Shown here piece after piece: positions 1 through 9,290 of a DNA stretch of 64,000 nt; position 1 is the first letter of the stretch, and each line of letters begins with the position of its first letter. This DNA is from a virus. Under the pieces are notes generated by a model that had not been told where the DNA came from, ran no database searches, and saw only the letters and a program-made list of their open reading frames with translations. The DNA is taken from positions 55,706 to 119,705 of IMG/VR virus record IMGVR_UViG_3300008122_000001; one strand, given 5' to 3'. The position numbers and the translations under genes are program-made.

Positions 1-65
1 TCTTCTTCTGTTGCTTGAGGTGGAATATACACATCTTTTTCTGCATGTTTATCTCTTATTTTCAT
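1..65 (-). CDS. Partial CDS, N-terminus only
   Basis: An ATG at 65-63 opens a frame that runs off the left edge. The first 20 residues are hydrophilic (MKIRDKHAEKDVYIPPQ). It starts one base after the stop of the preceding minus-strand gene, so it is probably translationally coupled to the tube-like cluster. Too little is visible to assign a function. Confidence 0.5.
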   Translation of the reverse strand, partial: MKIRDKHAEKDVYIPPQATEE

Positions 66-66
66 A

Positions 67-642
67 TTAGAGTTCTCTTAAATTTTTAGCCATAAATGTT
101 AATCTATCAACTAGGACGCTTTCTTCAGTAGAGTATACATTAGTGCTTGAACTGTTAAATTTTAACCCTTCTAAAACAACTGATTCAGTTACACCTGTTT
201 TATTAGAATTAGTATTATTAAATTCTATAATAAGTTCAAATTCATGAAATATTTCACTAATAGATATTGAAGTCATATCCGTTATTATTTCATTTTGTAA
301 TTGACCATATCTCAGCACTTCTTCTTTAGAAGCTGTGTTATCTCTTACTTTAATATACAAGTCTGCTTTTTCATCATTTAAATCTGCTTTACTTAATAAA
401 TAACTAATACCTGTCTTTAAATATTTTATAGATTTATGAGCTAAATCTAAGTTACCTTGAACTAAAGAATTACCTCTTGTAAAAAAAGCTGGATCACCAT
501 TTCCTAATATATATACTGGAGCAGTAGATATAGAATGGTTATAACCTATTCCCATAGCTTTATCAATATGTACTCTTTTATCTGTTAATGGATAGTAAAG
601 ATATACGTTTACATCTGAACCAGTATAATAATTATCATACAT
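67..642 (-). CDS. Tail-tube-like virion protein (paralog 3 of 3)
   Basis: About 191 aa. I chose the ATG at 642 (MYDNYYTGSD) because it has an AGGAG site just upstream; a longer frame to 714 would run into the preceding gene. The C-terminus (VVLEGLKFNSSS, then VDRLTFMAKNL) matches in pattern the ends of the next two upstream genes (GVQFNSDQGG..LERQVTFLARR and IINNGQTYSIEDL..FQAKAV). The three therefore look like tandem paralogs. Their position just after the sheath gene suggests tail tube or tube-cap subunits. This is inference from context and internal similarity. Confidence 0.6.
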   Translation of the reverse strand: MYDNYYTGSDVNVYLYYPLTDKRVHIDKAMGIGYNHSISTAPVYILGNGDPAFFTRGNSLVQGNLDLAHKSIKYLKTGISYLLSKADLNDEKADLYIKVRDNTASKEEVLRYGQLQNEIITDMTSISISEIFHEFELIIEFNNTNSNKTGVTESVVLEGLKFNSSSTNVYSTEESVLVDRLTFMAKNLREL

Positions 643-652
643 TATAAAACTC

Positions 653-1345
653 CTAAAGTAAAGATGATATAGATTTAAATGCAGTATTACTAGAGAACCC
701 TCTAGAGTAATCACTAGGGTCAGACGCTGTTCTTACAGCTTTAGCTTGAAAACTAAAAGTACTTTCTGTTATTAAATCTTCTATCGAATATGTTTGTCCA
801 TTATTAATAATCATAGCACCTATGATCATTTCTTGTTTCATAAAAGGAGCATTACTAGTATAATTTTTTAATTCTTCTGATACAGAAACCATGTAAATAT
901 TAAAATAAGATAAATCGTCTTTCATGAATGCTAATTGATCTTTTAAAGGAACACCAGTAGACATCTTACCATCTAGGTTATCTAGTCTATCTTGGATTTG
1001 TTCTTGATTTAATAAATAACAATTAGTTTGAAATTCAGATAATCTATCAGTCATAAATACTGATCTTATCATTGTACCAGCAACAGTTTTAACACCTAAC
1101 CCATAACCATCTACACTGTTTTGACCTAAAGTTACAACTGGAACTTTAACTCTAAATACAGAATAAGATAAAGTCATAACATCGTCTAACTCAATTACCG
1201 CAGATCTCCCATCTTCACTGTAGTTAGGAAATTCTATTAATACTTTAACAATAGTCCCAGGTATAGTTTTATATGTTTGTTCCAATTCATATGTTGTATC
1301 AGGTCTTGCAGTTGATTTTAAAGTTTCTAAAGTTGTTGTTGCCAT
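653..1345 (-). CDS. Tail-tube-like virion protein (paralog 2 of 3)
   Basis: 230 aa, starting after a good AAGGA site. It shares the C-terminal beta pattern of its two neighbours (MIIGAMIINNGQTYSIEDLI followed by a strand and a short tail) but has an extra Ser-rich C-terminal extension of about 20 residues. It probably belongs to the tail tube or its end. It is separated from the gene upstream by an intrinsic terminator-like hairpin. Confidence 0.55.
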   Translation of the reverse strand: MATTTLETLKSTARPDTTYELEQTYKTIPGTIVKVLIEFPNYSEDGRSAVIELDDVMTLSYSVFRVKVPVVTLGQNSVDGYGLGVKTVAGTMIRSVFMTDRLSEFQTNCYLLNQEQIQDRLDNLDGKMSTGVPLKDQLAFMKDDLSYFNIYMVSVSEELKNYTSNAPFMKQEMIIGAMIINNGQTYSIEDLITESTFSFQAKAVRTASDPSDYSRGFSSNTAFKSISSLL

Positions 1346-1365
1346 AATAATCCTTTTTATAAAAC

Positions 1366-1396
1366 AAAAAAAGGAGAAGCCTAAAAAGACTCCTCC
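1366..1396 (-). terminator. Intrinsic terminator between tube-like genes
   Basis: Read on the minus strand, GGAGGAG pairs with CTTCTCC (7 bp, one G-U) around a 10-nt loop and is followed by seven T. It lies between the stop of the 1408-2121 gene and the start of the 653-1345 gene. It would reduce transcription after the abundant tube and sheath genes. Confidence 0.7.
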
Positions 1397-1407
1397 TAGA
1401 TTTTCAA

Positions 1408-2121
1408 TTAAATTGAAATACCAGTTGTGTTGGTATTAGATGTTGTAACACTCGTACCACCCTCAAGATCAGTTAACTGAGTCCAAGGAGAAATACGTCT
1501 AGCTAAGAATGTAACTTGACGTTCTAAGATAAGATCATCAACACTTGAACCACCTTGATCACTATTGAATTGAACACCGTGAACGACCATACGAGATGCG
1601 TCACCAGTAGATTCAGAAACACCAACCAATGTAATATCAAATGGAGGTATTTGGTCAATTAACATTGGAGCAACTTCTTGTCCAAAGTTAGATTTAGCAA
1701 ATACAGAATAACCCATGTTATCAACACTACTTGCAGAGATCGTACCATCAACACGAACTGTACCACCTGCTCTATTCGCATTGCTACGAGTAGAAGAGTT
1801 AGATAACTTATCACGTTGATTTAAAGTACCATAGTTAGCTAATTCATGATTAGTTAAGAATACTTTATGATCTTTAGCCATAGCTTCTAATAGACGATCT
1901 TTTTCAAATATTGCAAATACACATGCACCAGTAGTAGCACGTTTCCCTTTAGCTACTGATACAGGATCTACATGACCCATAACGTGAACGTTAGCCGTAT
2001 CACGTTGAGTCGCATATTTAATCATATGAAGATCACCAAATTTTTCGTTACCAAATACTGCTTGTATTTCTACACCAGATTTAGAGGTATAGAAACCTGA
2101 TTCACTTGTAGTAACTGCCAT
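1408..2121 (-). CDS. Probable tail tube protein (paralog 1 of 3)
   Basis: 237 aa with an AAGGAG site. It is the most regular of the three tandem paralogs, ending in GVQFNSDQGGSSVDDLILE, then VTFLARRISPW and a Thr-rich tail. Position directly downstream of the tail sheath gene, where contractile phages usually encode the tube, and the terminator directly after it both suit a highly expressed tube subunit. The family was not identified by a search. Confidence 0.6.
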   Translation of the reverse strand: MAVTTSESGFYTSKSGVEIQAVFGNEKFGDLHMIKYATQRDTANVHVMGHVDPVSVAKGKRATTGACVFAIFEKDRLLEAMAKDHKVFLTNHELANYGTLNQRDKLSNSSTRSNANRAGGTVRVDGTISASSVDNMGYSVFAKSNFGQEVAPMLIDQIPPFDITLVGVSESTGDASRMVVHGVQFNSDQGGSSVDDLILERQVTFLARRISPWTQLTDLEGGTSVTTSNTNTTGISI

Positions 2122-2135
2122 TTATAAACTCCTTA

Positions 2136-4151
2136 TTATAGACTAATCAAAGCATTTTCAGATAAAGCAAGAGTCATTGAAATAGATCTTAATTCATCTT
2201 TAGCTTGTAATGTTAATGGTAATGACAACTCATTCGCTGTTCTACCTATTAAGTTGAAGTTATAACCATTGATATAACCTAATGCAACCGCAGCTTTTAA
2301 TTCTACGTCAATAGCGTTATATAAAGCAGCCATTAGAGTTGAACTAATACCACGACCAATATACGGATCAGTGATTACTTTCAATCTACCAACTACATAA
2401 GTAACAGCAATAGCAGTAGAGATATAATCATAATCTGAAGTAGATTGAGTCGCAAGATCACCTGAATAAACAGTTAATCCTTTAGTTTTTTCTTCTAATG
2501 CTACATAGCCAAGTTCACTTAACTCTTGTATTTTAGATTGTTTTAATCTAAACAATGCAGTAACGTTTGGTAATACTTGGTTAGTAGTACTATCACCTAC
2601 AGTAATAGTATTAACAAGACCTGCATATACACCAGCAGCTGAACGAACATTTACCTGATTACCAGTTAAACTTTCAGCACTAATATATACTGGCATTACG
2701 TTGATACTTAAGAACTTACCAAGATCAATTAAAACATCCCCTGTATCATACTTAGGAGCACCATCTGGATAACCTGTATCAGTTGCATAGAAACCAGCAG
2801 AACGAGTAGTTGTACCAGCCATGAATCTGTTACCTAACAATCCAGTACCATTTTCTATAATATTACCATATATATCTTTAGTAGGGGCTTTACCTAACCA
2901 ACGATTAATAGCAATAGTATAGTTAGCCGCAGGAGGTCTAACACCAATGTTTGCATTAATGAATGTAGAAGCACTAGATTGACTATATGCCCACATACCT
3001 AAACGGTGTGCAAAATCTACTTCATTATACTGTTCTTTTACAAGAGGTTGACCTAAATCATCTAAAGCAGCCAAATCAGGGTCAGTAGTTGTTAAAGTTT
3101 CATCAGTAGCTAATTGATATATGTATTTATGATCAGACCATTTGTAAGTAAAACCAGTTTCAGTTTCAGTTCTTTGAACATAAGTTAAACGATCAGAAGA
3201 GTCATCAGAACCATCTGCTATGTTTCTTACATTAAATAAGTCTGGAAGTAATACACTAAATATATCTACGTTTTCAAGATTAACAAATGCAGTATCAAAC
3301 AACTCATAAAGTTTATTCAATGTTACATTCATACTATCTTTAGCAGCAGTATAAGTAATTTCTTCTGCTGTTAACTCAATTGGAGTTAATTTAGTTAAAG
3401 TTGCTACTTCGATAATGTCATCTTCATCTGCACCAACAGTCAAAGTAAGACCAGTATATGCACCAGCAGTACCAACAAGAGTATAAGCTGAAGAAGGTAT
3501 AACTGTAGTAACAGAACCAACAGTCTTAGTAACTGTACCTACACTTGTAACAGTAGCATTAAATGTAAATTCAGTCTGAGAAGCTGTAGCAGTAAATGTT
3601 TCACTTCCTTTCTTATTTACATTATTAATTACTTCTGCAAAAGCAACAGGTTCAGAAAGTGTTCCGATTTGATATTGGAAAGTATCAGCATCAAAGCCTT
3701 CAACGTTCACTATACCTAAGTCAACAGTCTTACCAGGAGCGTTAGAATAAACAACTTTAGTACCTTGAGTGATTACTAATGTTGATTTTTCTGTATTAGT
3801 TTGTCTTGGACCTGCATATACTTTTAGATCAACACCAGCTCCAACTTTACTTGAAACGGTTTCTAATAGAGTATAAGCACCAAAGATATTGTTTATAATA
3901 GCACCACTACCACCGATACGGTACAACATTACATCTGTAGCACCACCAGCATATGCGTGTCTCATCCCTTGGATGATAGGTGAATTAGCACCGTAAATTA
4001 CTTTAGCTTTTTGAGTATCTGTAACTAAAAATAATTCATCACTTGGTCCATCATAAGCTCTATCAATTACTAATACAACACCGTCAGGAATATTTGTTTT
4101 AGGATTTAGTTTTCCATCTAAAATTTCAGTAGATAAACCTACATTCGCCAT
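2136..4151 (-). CDS. Tail sheath protein
   Basis: 671 aa, the usual size for a myovirus sheath subunit. The N-terminal part (IPDGVVLVIDRAYDGP, then VIYGANSPIIQGMRHAYAGG and DVMLYRIGG) and the C-terminal third (LSELGYVALEEKTKGLTVYSGD, then TDPYIGRGISSTLMAALYNA and AVALGYINGYNF) follow the conserved sheath core. The sheath forms the outer contractile tube. Residues roughly 185-255 hold an inserted beta domain that starts ETFTATASQTEFTF, a pattern common in phage fibre and surface proteins, so this sheath carries an additional outward-facing domain. AAGGAA site before the ATG. Confidence 0.92.
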   Translation of the reverse strand: MANVGLSTEILDGKLNPKTNIPDGVVLVIDRAYDGPSDELFLVTDTQKAKVIYGANSPIIQGMRHAYAGGATDVMLYRIGGSGAIINNIFGAYTLLETVSSKVGAGVDLKVYAGPRQTNTEKSTLVITQGTKVVYSNAPGKTVDLGIVNVEGFDADTFQYQIGTLSEPVAFAEVINNVNKKGSETFTATASQTEFTFNATVTSVGTVTKTVGSVTTVIPSSAYTLVGTAGAYTGLTLTVGADEDDIIEVATLTKLTPIELTAEEITYTAAKDSMNVTLNKLYELFDTAFVNLENVDIFSVLLPDLFNVRNIADGSDDSSDRLTYVQRTETETGFTYKWSDHKYIYQLATDETLTTTDPDLAALDDLGQPLVKEQYNEVDFAHRLGMWAYSQSSASTFINANIGVRPPAANYTIAINRWLGKAPTKDIYGNIIENGTGLLGNRFMAGTTTRSAGFYATDTGYPDGAPKYDTGDVLIDLGKFLSINVMPVYISAESLTGNQVNVRSAAGVYAGLVNTITVGDSTTNQVLPNVTALFRLKQSKIQELSELGYVALEEKTKGLTVYSGDLATQSTSDYDYISTAIAVTYVVGRLKVITDPYIGRGISSTLMAALYNAIDVELKAAVALGYINGYNFNLIGRTANELSLPLTLQAKDELRSISMTLALSENALISL

Positions 4152-4174
4152 TTTATTTCCTTAGTTAATAAATT

Positions 4175-4849
4175 TTATTTTTTGTGTGTTTCTGTAAATC
4201 TTATAGATTTTAATTGTTCTAGTTCTTTGACAAAATATTCTAAAGTAACTACAGAGAACTGCATTTCCCTAGAAAATATCCTATCTTTCTCATCATATCT
4301 ATCTGTAAACTGAATACTGTTCATACCAATAAATATAACTTCAAATACGTGTTTCTTTAAATAACTAGAATACTTAAAGAACAAAGACTCCAATATTCTA
4401 GTCATATTGTTTAATGTTCTAGTCTTATTAGAAAACACCGTTAATGATATTGTATTAGTAAATGCACAAGAATACATTTCTTCAGAATTACCAGTAATTA
4501 AGTTATATTTTTCTTTTTCAAACTTAGGTTTAACTAAAGTAGTACTACCTGCTATCACTTTACTATTAGCAATTAAAGGTACTCTTCTAACAATATCATA
4601 AGTAATTATATTAGATTCATCATATGTTTCATCAGGGTAAGCTGCTATAAATCTAAATTTAGATTTATCATTATTTAAAGCATTAGTTAGTAAATCTAAC
4701 GAGTCGAATAAGTCATAAAGTACTTCGAAAAATTTATAAATACTTACACCAAAATTAGCATCCATTTCTTCAATGTTCTTATAAGGATTACTAAGTATTT
4801 CTTCTATTTCACTTCTTTCTTCTTTTATCTTATTAAATACACTTGTCAT
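4175..4849 (-). CDS. Probable tail completion or terminator protein
   Basis: 224 aa, not recognised by a motif. It lies between the sheath gene and a zinc-ribbon neck-type gene, where contractile phages encode tail terminator or sheath-stabiliser proteins. The N-terminal third is helical and acidic; the remainder is mixed alpha/beta. The tail-completion role is inference from position. It starts 2 nt after the stop of the upstream gene. Confidence 0.45.
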   Translation of the reverse strand: MTSVFNKIKEERSEIEEILSNPYKNIEEMDANFGVSIYKFFEVLYDLFDSLDLLTNALNNDKSKFRFIAAYPDETYDESNIITYDIVRRVPLIANSKVIAGSTTLVKPKFEKEKYNLITGNSEEMYSCAFTNTISLTVFSNKTRTLNNMTRILESLFFKYSSYLKKHVFEVIFIGMNSIQFTDRYDEKDRIFSREMQFSVVTLEYFVKELEQLKSIRFTETHKK

Positions 4850-4851
4850 AC

Positions 4852-5361
4852 TTAACCACCTAGTAAAGCAACATTAAAATCTGCTTTATTTTGACTAGCT
4901 TTAAAATATCTAGAGTATGTACATTTACATACTTCATTAATATTTAATGGTATCGCTATCTTACCGTCAATGTTTAAATCTGGTATTAGTATTCTATCTT
5001 CTAATCCTATAGATACCTTATTATCAGTAAATAATAAATATCTAGAAACATCAGTAGTACCAGCCGTAGTTTTCATCCATAAGTTACCAAAATCTCTAGT
5101 AACACCTTGTTTATATAAATAACCTGAAAATAATAATTCATCAAAAATATATCCTAAACCTTTACAGTAAGGACATTCTTGTTGCCCTTCTACATAAGGG
5201 CTATCTTCTCTATTACAAGAAGTGCATCTAACTTTTCTGTTATCAGATGTTCTCCTAAATTTTCTCCACACATAAGGGGAGTTAATAGGAGAACAATCTG
5301 TATCTGTAAACAGTAAGTCATATACTTCTTCAGCAATATTTAACTCTGGCGTTTGAAACAT
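4852..5361 (-). CDS. Zinc-ribbon virion/neck protein
   Basis: 169 aa. A clear four-cysteine motif, CTSC at about residue 46 and CPYCKGLGY about 20 residues later, should bind zinc. The rest is predicted beta-rich. It starts on the stop codon of the gene upstream. Its position in the head-to-tail gene block suggests a neck or head-completion role, but this is not shown directly. Confidence 0.5.
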   Translation of the reverse strand: MFQTPELNIAEEVYDLLFTDTDCSPINSPYVWRKFRRTSDNRKVRCTSCNREDSPYVEGQQECPYCKGLGYIFDELLFSGYLYKQGVTRDFGNLWMKTTAGTTDVSRYLLFTDNKVSIGLEDRILIPDLNIDGKIAIPLNINEVCKCTYSRYFKASQNKADFNVALLGG

Positions 5362-6080
5362 TAATCATTTTTCCTTTCAGGGTCATCACTAATTCTATAA
5401 TAGTCATTTAAAGGCATCCCCGAATATCTACTATAGTGATCTAAATTAAATGAACCAGCTTTATATGCATTACCATCTCTATAATATTTCTTACTTCCAT
5501 ATCCATCTACTATCTTTTCAGGTAACTCACTGTGCCACCATAATCTATTAGAGTTTATAGTTTTAGGATTATATCTACCCTTAACAAAAGAACGAGGTAA
5601 TATAGAACTACTTATAAGATCTTCTATGATATCTTTCATTTCTGAAATACAATCACCAGAATCTCTAATTAATTGTAGTAATACAGTACTATCGCCTTTC
5701 TTAGATGTAGATACTGAGAAATCACCTAAAGATTTAGATCTTGAAATAGAAGATGCTAAGTCTTTATTTATTTGTTTAGCCATTTCGTTAGTAACTATAC
5801 AAATAACAAAATCTCTACGTAATAAGAATAAATCTTCTGAAGATATAACCGATAAACCTTCTAGAGGTTTAGTTAATCTATATACAGTAAGAGATGCATT
5901 AAAAAGTAATTTTCTAATCCAAGGAAAATCCTTATCTTCTAAATTAGAGAAAGGTGTAATAACATCTGATTCTAGTGCGTAAAGAGGGGTTAACATTAAA
6001 TGAGAAGAAATATTTAAAAAAGTTTCTTCATTTGTTTCTTGGTTAATTAAAGGTAACTTTAATTTAAAATCAATATTCAT
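5361..6080 (-). CDS. Unrecognised virion-region protein
   Basis: 239 aa, mixed alpha/beta with a Ser-rich central stretch (DLASSISRSKSLGDFSVSTSK) and a basic, Tyr-rich C-terminus (HYSRYSGMPLNDYYRISDD). It overlaps its upstream neighbour by 11 nt. Placed between capsid and tail genes, it may be a head-tail connector component; no family was recognised. Confidence 0.4.
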   Translation of the reverse strand: MNIDFKLKLPLINQETNEETFLNISSHLMLTPLYALESDVITPFSNLEDKDFPWIRKLLFNASLTVYRLTKPLEGLSVISSEDLFLLRRDFVICIVTNEMAKQINKDLASSISRSKSLGDFSVSTSKKGDSTVLLQLIRDSGDCISEMKDIIEDLISSSILPRSFVKGRYNPKTINSNRLWWHSELPEKIVDGYGSKKYYRDGNAYKAGSFNLDHYSRYSGMPLNDYYRISDDPERKND

Positions 6081-6474
6081 CTAAATACTCCAAGATTATA
6101 TTAACACTCTTACTTGCTTTATGTTTGTTATCAGATGTATCTACTTTTAACCATACAGTTATAAAAGATAAACTAGGTAATATAAAATTACTTAATTCTA
6201 ACATACTTAAATAAGTAACAGTTTGATTTGAGTCATACTCAACCAAAGTGTTTAATAATATACCTTGTTCATTTGATACTATACCTAACAGTACATCATC
6301 AACACCTAAAGTACTAATATTCTGTAATATTTTATTTTCTGTTGTTTCATTTTTAATATATAAACAACAATATCTTAAATCTTCATTCATATCAAAAATA
6401 GTAGAATTAGACGTAGTATCTATACTACCACCTTTACCATTATTAATAGATTTATATATACTAATTTCAGACAT
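6070..6474 (-). CDS. Small beta-rich virion-region protein
   Basis: 134 aa, acidic and beta-rich. The C-terminal half (LPSLSFITVWLKVDTSDNK, then INIILEYLDEY) resembles in pattern the ends of two small proteins at 16121-16943, so all three may share a beta-sandwich fold. Function unknown; probably a minor virion protein by location. Confidence 0.4.
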   Translation of the reverse strand: MSEISIYKSINNGKGGSIDTTSNSTIFDMNEDLRYCCLYIKNETTENKILQNISTLGVDDVLLGIVSNEQGILLNTLVEYDSNQTVTYLSMLELSNFILPSLSFITVWLKVDTSDNKHKASKSVNIILEYLDEY

Positions 6475-6479
6475 AATAT

Positions 6480-7514
6480 TTACTCCAAATTATCTAAGTT
6501 AAATATTACTGTATCTGTTTGAGTACTATCTTTAGAGTAAGTAAGCTCAAATATAACTTCATTCTCAAATTCATCTATATATATAGTACATACATATTTT
6601 AAAGATGAATCATAAAGTTTCAAAGATTCTAATATATAGTTATTAAAGGCTAATGTAAGACTATACTTAAAGGTTGCTGTTTTATTAATAGAATAACCTT
6701 CAGGTAGTTTAATTGAAAATACATTGTAATTAAGATACTTAGGGTATGCTTTTTCTATTACAGTAGGTTTATTAGTATTTATTGTATTATAAAAATTTAA
6801 TATATCTAAGTTTGAAATAGTAGTAGAGGTTTCTTCTTTAGGGATAGGTTTGATAGAACTAGAGTTAACAGTATAAATATAAGTCTGTAATTCTTCATCT
6901 ATAGTTGCAGAAGGATCTATATCTATTAAAAATTCTTCACCTTTTACATATATAGTATCTTCTAAACTTATTTCTAAATTATTTAATATGACTTTATTTT
7001 GAGATCTAACATCTAAAGTAACAAGCCTTCCGTCTAAGGATACACGAACAATATTTTTATTATTACTAATGTATGACGTATCTTCTATTTTTAAAATATA
7101 TTGTGATTTTACAGTAAAATTATCTTTTAAATTTACAGTAATATCTGATTGAGATTTAGAATTACTTTTAGTTATATTTAAAAACTTAGAACCTAGTCTG
7201 TTACTTATATACAAACAATAGGTAGAATCTAGATTTAAAAGTTTCTTAGGAGTACATGATATAGTAAAACCAACATCACTTGTCTCTACTTTAAAATTCA
7301 TTTCTGTTCTATCAAAAGTTTCTTTTAAGTAGCCTAAATTATAACTATATGGTTCAGATAAACTTATTAATTGATTTTCTGATTGTAGTCTAAATAAAAT
7401 AATATTATCTGCAAAGACTGCTTCCTCTAATAATTCAGTAGAGGAGAGCTTAATACTTTGAGAAATAGGGAAAGAATTTAATTCAGTGGTCGTATTTAAT
7501 ATTGTAATCGCCAT
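6480..7514 (-). CDS. Beta-rich virion-region protein
   Basis: 344 aa, rich in Ser, Thr, Asn and alternating hydrophobic residues, with no visible catalytic motif or membrane segment. This is what a beta-sandwich structural or decoration protein looks like. It lies a few genes downstream of the major capsid gene. Specific role unknown. Confidence 0.4.
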   Translation of the reverse strand: MAITILNTTTELNSFPISQSIKLSSTELLEEAVFADNIILFRLQSENQLISLSEPYSYNLGYLKETFDRTEMNFKVETSDVGFTISCTPKKLLNLDSTYCLYISNRLGSKFLNITKSNSKSQSDITVNLKDNFTVKSQYILKIEDTSYISNNKNIVRVSLDGRLVTLDVRSQNKVILNNLEISLEDTIYVKGEEFLIDIDPSATIDEELQTYIYTVNSSSIKPIPKEETSTTISNLDILNFYNTINTNKPTVIEKAYPKYLNYNVFSIKLPEGYSINKTATFKYSLTLAFNNYILESLKLYDSSLKYVCTIYIDEFENEVIFELTYSKDSTQTDTVIFNLDNLE

Positions 7515-7532
7515 ACTTCTTTCCTTTCTCTC

Positions 7533-7967
7533 TTATTTTTTAACTGTTGTAGTACGTTTACGAGCAGTAGTTTTAGGAACTTCTTTTACTTCTTCCTCAA
7601 CTTTAACTTCGTCTTTTACTTCAACAACTTCCTGAACTTCAGGCTCAGGTTGAATTTCAACAACTGGTTGTTTTATTTCTTCAATAACTTCTTCGATTTT
7701 TTCTTTTATTTCAGCAATTGAAGCTTCTTTAGGTTCTTCTTTTTTCTTAGTAGTAAAAGTTTCAGCTTTAGCGTATAACTCTGCTTCACCTTCTATAGCT
7801 TTAATAACACCTGTTTTAGCCGCTCTAGTAAGACCAATAACTTCTTGTTTACTTAGTTTATCTAAGTCTACAGTTAAAGGATTGTCAGAACTATTTAGTA
7901 TACTTAAAGCAACTGAACCACAGAAATAATAACTTAATCGACTTGTTATAATTAATTTAATATTCAT
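7533..7967 (-). CDS. Small protein with charged low-complexity tail
   Basis: 144 aa. The first ~65 residues look folded (LDKLSKQEVIGLTRAAKTGVI). Residues ~75-130 are a Glu/Lys/Val repeat-like linker and the end is basic (TTARKRTTTVKK). It follows the major capsid gene, so a head-completion or capsid-binding role is possible. An AGGAT site precedes the ATG at 7967. Confidence 0.4.
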   Translation of the reverse strand: MNIKLIITSRLSYYFCGSVALSILNSSDNPLTVDLDKLSKQEVIGLTRAAKTGVIKAIEGEAELYAKAETFTTKKKEEPKEASIAEIKEKIEEVIEEIKQPVVEIQPEPEVQEVVEVKDEVKVEEEVKEVPKTTARKRTTTVKK

Positions 7968-8001
7968 TTTATATCCTATATGAGTTTTTAATTATTAGAG
8001 A

Positions 8002-8021
8002 AGAGGGCTGTTACACCCTCT
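8002..8021 (-). terminator. GC-rich hairpin after the capsid gene
   Basis: AGAGGG and CCCTCT form a 6-bp stem around an 8-nt loop immediately beyond the capsid gene stop. No long T-run follows on the minus strand, so it may be an inefficient terminator or an mRNA 3'-end stabiliser. Confidence 0.45.
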
Positions 8022-8044
8022 CCTTTACATCTTAAATCCTTATA

Positions 8045-9253
8045 TTAAGGAGCTAAGTCGTTAATAACAATCTGAGGATCGTTAAAGATTTCGTTAGGAA
8101 CAAGTGGAATATTCTTAGCTACAGCAATACCACGACCTTCATCGATTACGTCTACAGAATACGCTTCTTTAATACGTACTACAGAGATTTCACGAGAATA
8201 CTCTTCCCATGCATCAACAGTAAGAGGTACTTGCTCATTCAATATAGCCGATGCTGAAGTATCAATAAGGATCAAACTAGTTGTCTTAGTGATGTTATTA
8301 AACGGGACCATATGAGAAGCTATAATAGTAATACCATTCAATGGATGGAATGAAGGTAAAGTAGGAGTAGCATTACTCAATAAATTAACGTCGGTGTCAT
8401 CTAAAGTTTGTGAATTACCATTCGCTTTACGTTGTTGTTTTCTCCAAGTATCAACAGTACCGTTCTTATAAGCATTGTGACCTGGTAAACTAGAGTTCAA
8501 GAATGCTTCAGGATTACCATTAATGAAACCAACATGACGTAAAATTGGATCTTTTTGGAAGATAGGTAAAGCTAATGGGTGAATAAGCAATACATTAGGT
8601 GAGTAACCATTAGTCTGCATTAAAGACACCATATCTACATAATCTTCATAAGTTAAAGAACCATTCTTATTACCATAACGGTCACGACCTGTACCACGAC
8701 CTTTAACCGAAGTTACAGGATCTGTACCAGTACCACCATTCATAGGATCGTCATTATCAAAAATAACTGCACCTGCATCTTCGAAAGTTTGGAAGATGTG
8801 TTTTTCTTTAGCACGTTGCAATGCTAAACCAGCTTGCATGATATGCGCTCGGATAATATCCCAACGAGAATATTTAATATCTTCACTTGTAATTTTAACT
8901 ACAAGACCACGTTGTAAGAATTGCGCTCTTACAGTAGCTGATTTACCAGCAGCGATTGTGAATTCTGGATATTCACCAGATTCCGCACGTTCTACGTTAG
9001 GTATATTACCAGCTCCAATCCATTTGAAAGAAGTAGATTCACCAAGAATCTCATCATGACGAATGGTTTGAATTAAACGTTGTCCAACTAATTGTAATTG
9101 GATTAAATCCTGTAATACTTCAGTATAAATCTGACCAAGCATTTGTGGAGTATCAGGTGTAGCTAACGCATCTTGAATAGAGAAGCGTACACCATTTTCA
9201 TCGTAACCATTATTAGTTACAATTGTATATAGATCTGGTTTTGTTAATGCCAT
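8045..9253 (-). CDS. Major capsid protein (HK97-fold type)
   Basis: 402 aa, a normal length. It has an N-terminal arm, the segment LIQTIRHDEILGESTSFKWI typical of the E-loop/N-arm region, a central segment with an asymptomatic Gly-rich loop (MNGGTGTDPV) and a C-terminal domain reading VNVLLIHPLALP-like (here NVLLIHPLALPIF). The placement portal, scaffold/protease, accessory protein, capsid is standard. No protease-site prediction was possible. Strong AAGGAA site upstream. Confidence 0.85.
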   Translation of the reverse strand: MALTKPDLYTIVTNNGYDENGVRFSIQDALATPDTPQMLGQIYTEVLQDLIQLQLVGQRLIQTIRHDEILGESTSFKWIGAGNIPNVERAESGEYPEFTIAAGKSATVRAQFLQRGLVVKITSEDIKYSRWDIIRAHIMQAGLALQRAKEKHIFQTFEDAGAVIFDNDDPMNGGTGTDPVTSVKGRGTGRDRYGNKNGSLTYEDYVDMVSLMQTNGYSPNVLLIHPLALPIFQKDPILRHVGFINGNPEAFLNSSLPGHNAYKNGTVDTWRKQQRKANGNSQTLDDTDVNLLSNATPTLPSFHPLNGITIIASHMVPFNNITKTTSLILIDTSASAILNEQVPLTVDAWEEYSREISVVRIKEAYSVDVIDEGRGIAVAKNIPLVPNEIFNDPQIVINDLAP

Positions 9254-9290
9254 TAGTATTTTTTCCTTTTTTATTTTAATTTATTATGTA

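Noticed and set aside
643-714. Longer N-terminus for the 67-642 gene
   Set aside because: It would overlap the preceding gene, and the ATG at 642 has a proper AGGAG site.
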